Source: an uncultured Lachnospiraceae bacterium
Lineage (GTDB): Bacteria > Bacillota > Clostridia > Lachnospirales > Lachnospiraceae
NCBI GenBank assembly: GCA_910585825.1
Contig: CAJUEY010000069.1
Span: 1 to 5,553, forward strand
Direction of reading: 5' to 3'
DNA: 5,553 nt
The translations under genes were made by a program, and so were the position numbers. Shown here piece by piece: positions 5,374 through 5,553 of the stretch (position 1 is the first letter of the stretch; the number at the start of each line of letters is the position of its first letter). The notes below the pieces were generated by a model, which had not been told where the DNA came from, searched no databases, and saw nothing but the letters and a program-made list of their open reading frames with translations.

Positions 5374-5553
5374 CTATCGGATATATGCCTTCTCCCCGGT
5401 ATCCGCGCACATCCACTGTTCACGTTTCTTTGCGTCCAGTCCAATGTACATCCAGATCTGGTCGCCCACTCTGGCGGTGGCCTGATTCGTCACTTTGATT
5501 CCCTTTTTCATAATTCCAAGGATTCCGCCGTTCGGAAGTACGGACGGACTCTG
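5374..5553 (-). CDS. C-terminal 59 residues of an unrecognised protein, possibly a prophage endolysin
   Basis: The frame enters from the right edge and ends at TAG (5376-5374), so the N-terminus and start are outside the window. The visible part reads as a small beta-rich domain: VLPNGGILGIMKKGIKVTN, then ARVGDQIWMYIGLDAKKREQ and a WMCADTGEKAYIR end. The pattern of 'LG-x-MKKG-x-KVT' followed by an aromatic-rich strand resembles bacterial SH3-like cell-wall-binding modules at the C-terminus of prophage amidases and lysozymes. No catalytic part can be seen. Transcription runs toward the attachment junction, which is where a lysis module often sits in prophages of Firmicutes. The gene's codons are richer in G and C than those of the chromosomal genes to the left. 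That the frame is coding is likely; the function is a guess. Confidence 0.6.
   Translation of the reverse strand, partial: QSPSVLPNGGILGIMKKGIKVTNQATARVGDQIWMYIGLDAKKREQWMCADTGEKAYIR

Larger units (their letters stand above)
5033..5553. mobile_element. End of an integrated element (probable prophage) in tRNA-Lys, partial
   Basis: The stretch begins where tRNA-Lys similarity stops and runs past the window edge. It includes tandem repeats next to the junction, an AT-rich gene-poor stretch to about 5200 and a more GC-rich part from about 5205. A plus-strand gene fragment and a minus-strand gene end possibly encoding an endolysin follow. The core crossover would lie in or near the anticodon loop. 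No integrase is visible here; it would be near the other end or further right. A prophage is favoured over an integrative conjugative element only because of the possible lysis gene. Confidence 0.6.

Noticed and set aside
1..5553. CRISPR array, insertion sequence or rRNA
   Set aside because: I saw no regular spaced repeats, no transposase-like frame and no rRNA-like sequence.

Overview
The window looks like chromosome from an AT-rich, spore-forming member of the Clostridia, most likely Lachnospiraceae. The support is a T-box leader, strong sigma-A promoters, AGGAG-type ribosome sites, a DUF4321 membrane protein, a CwlD-type amidase and an ECF sigma factor paired with a PF09826-like propeller protein. 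The genus cannot be named from the sequence.

Layout, left to right. Positions 1-385 (minus) hold a complete T-box riboswitch with a near-perfect promoter, a readable specifier (UAC, tyrosine), antiterminator and terminator. The regulated gene lies off the left edge. Positions 510-678 (minus) are a tRNA-Cys gene with its own promoter and terminator. Positions 680-914 are a gene-free divergent regulatory region. Positions 915-3536 (plus) are a two-gene operon: an ECF sigma factor and, 15 bp after it, a 697-residue protein with a short cytoplasmic head, one membrane segment and a large extracytoplasmic beta-propeller. I read the pair as a sigma factor and its membrane-bound propeller anti-sigma/sensor. 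Positions 3542-3604 are a stem-loop between convergent genes. Positions 3618-4645 (minus) hold DUF4321 with its own promoter, and upstream of it a CwlD-like N-acetylmuramoyl-L-alanine amidase that starts with TTG.

Positions 4646-4985 carry no gene but include a 62-bp palindrome and a strong terminator. That terminator belongs to a tRNA-Lys of which only the 3' part remains (4986-5032). To its right the sequence no longer matches a tRNA. The anticodon stem is mismatched as expected for a recombined attachment site, and two 11-bp tandem repeats follow. From about 5205 the base composition becomes clearly more GC-rich. A fragment of a plus-strand coding sequence and the C-terminus of a minus-strand protein, possibly a prophage endolysin, fill the rest. 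I read 5033-5553 as one end of an element integrated in tRNA-Lys, probably a prophage, with its other end outside the window.
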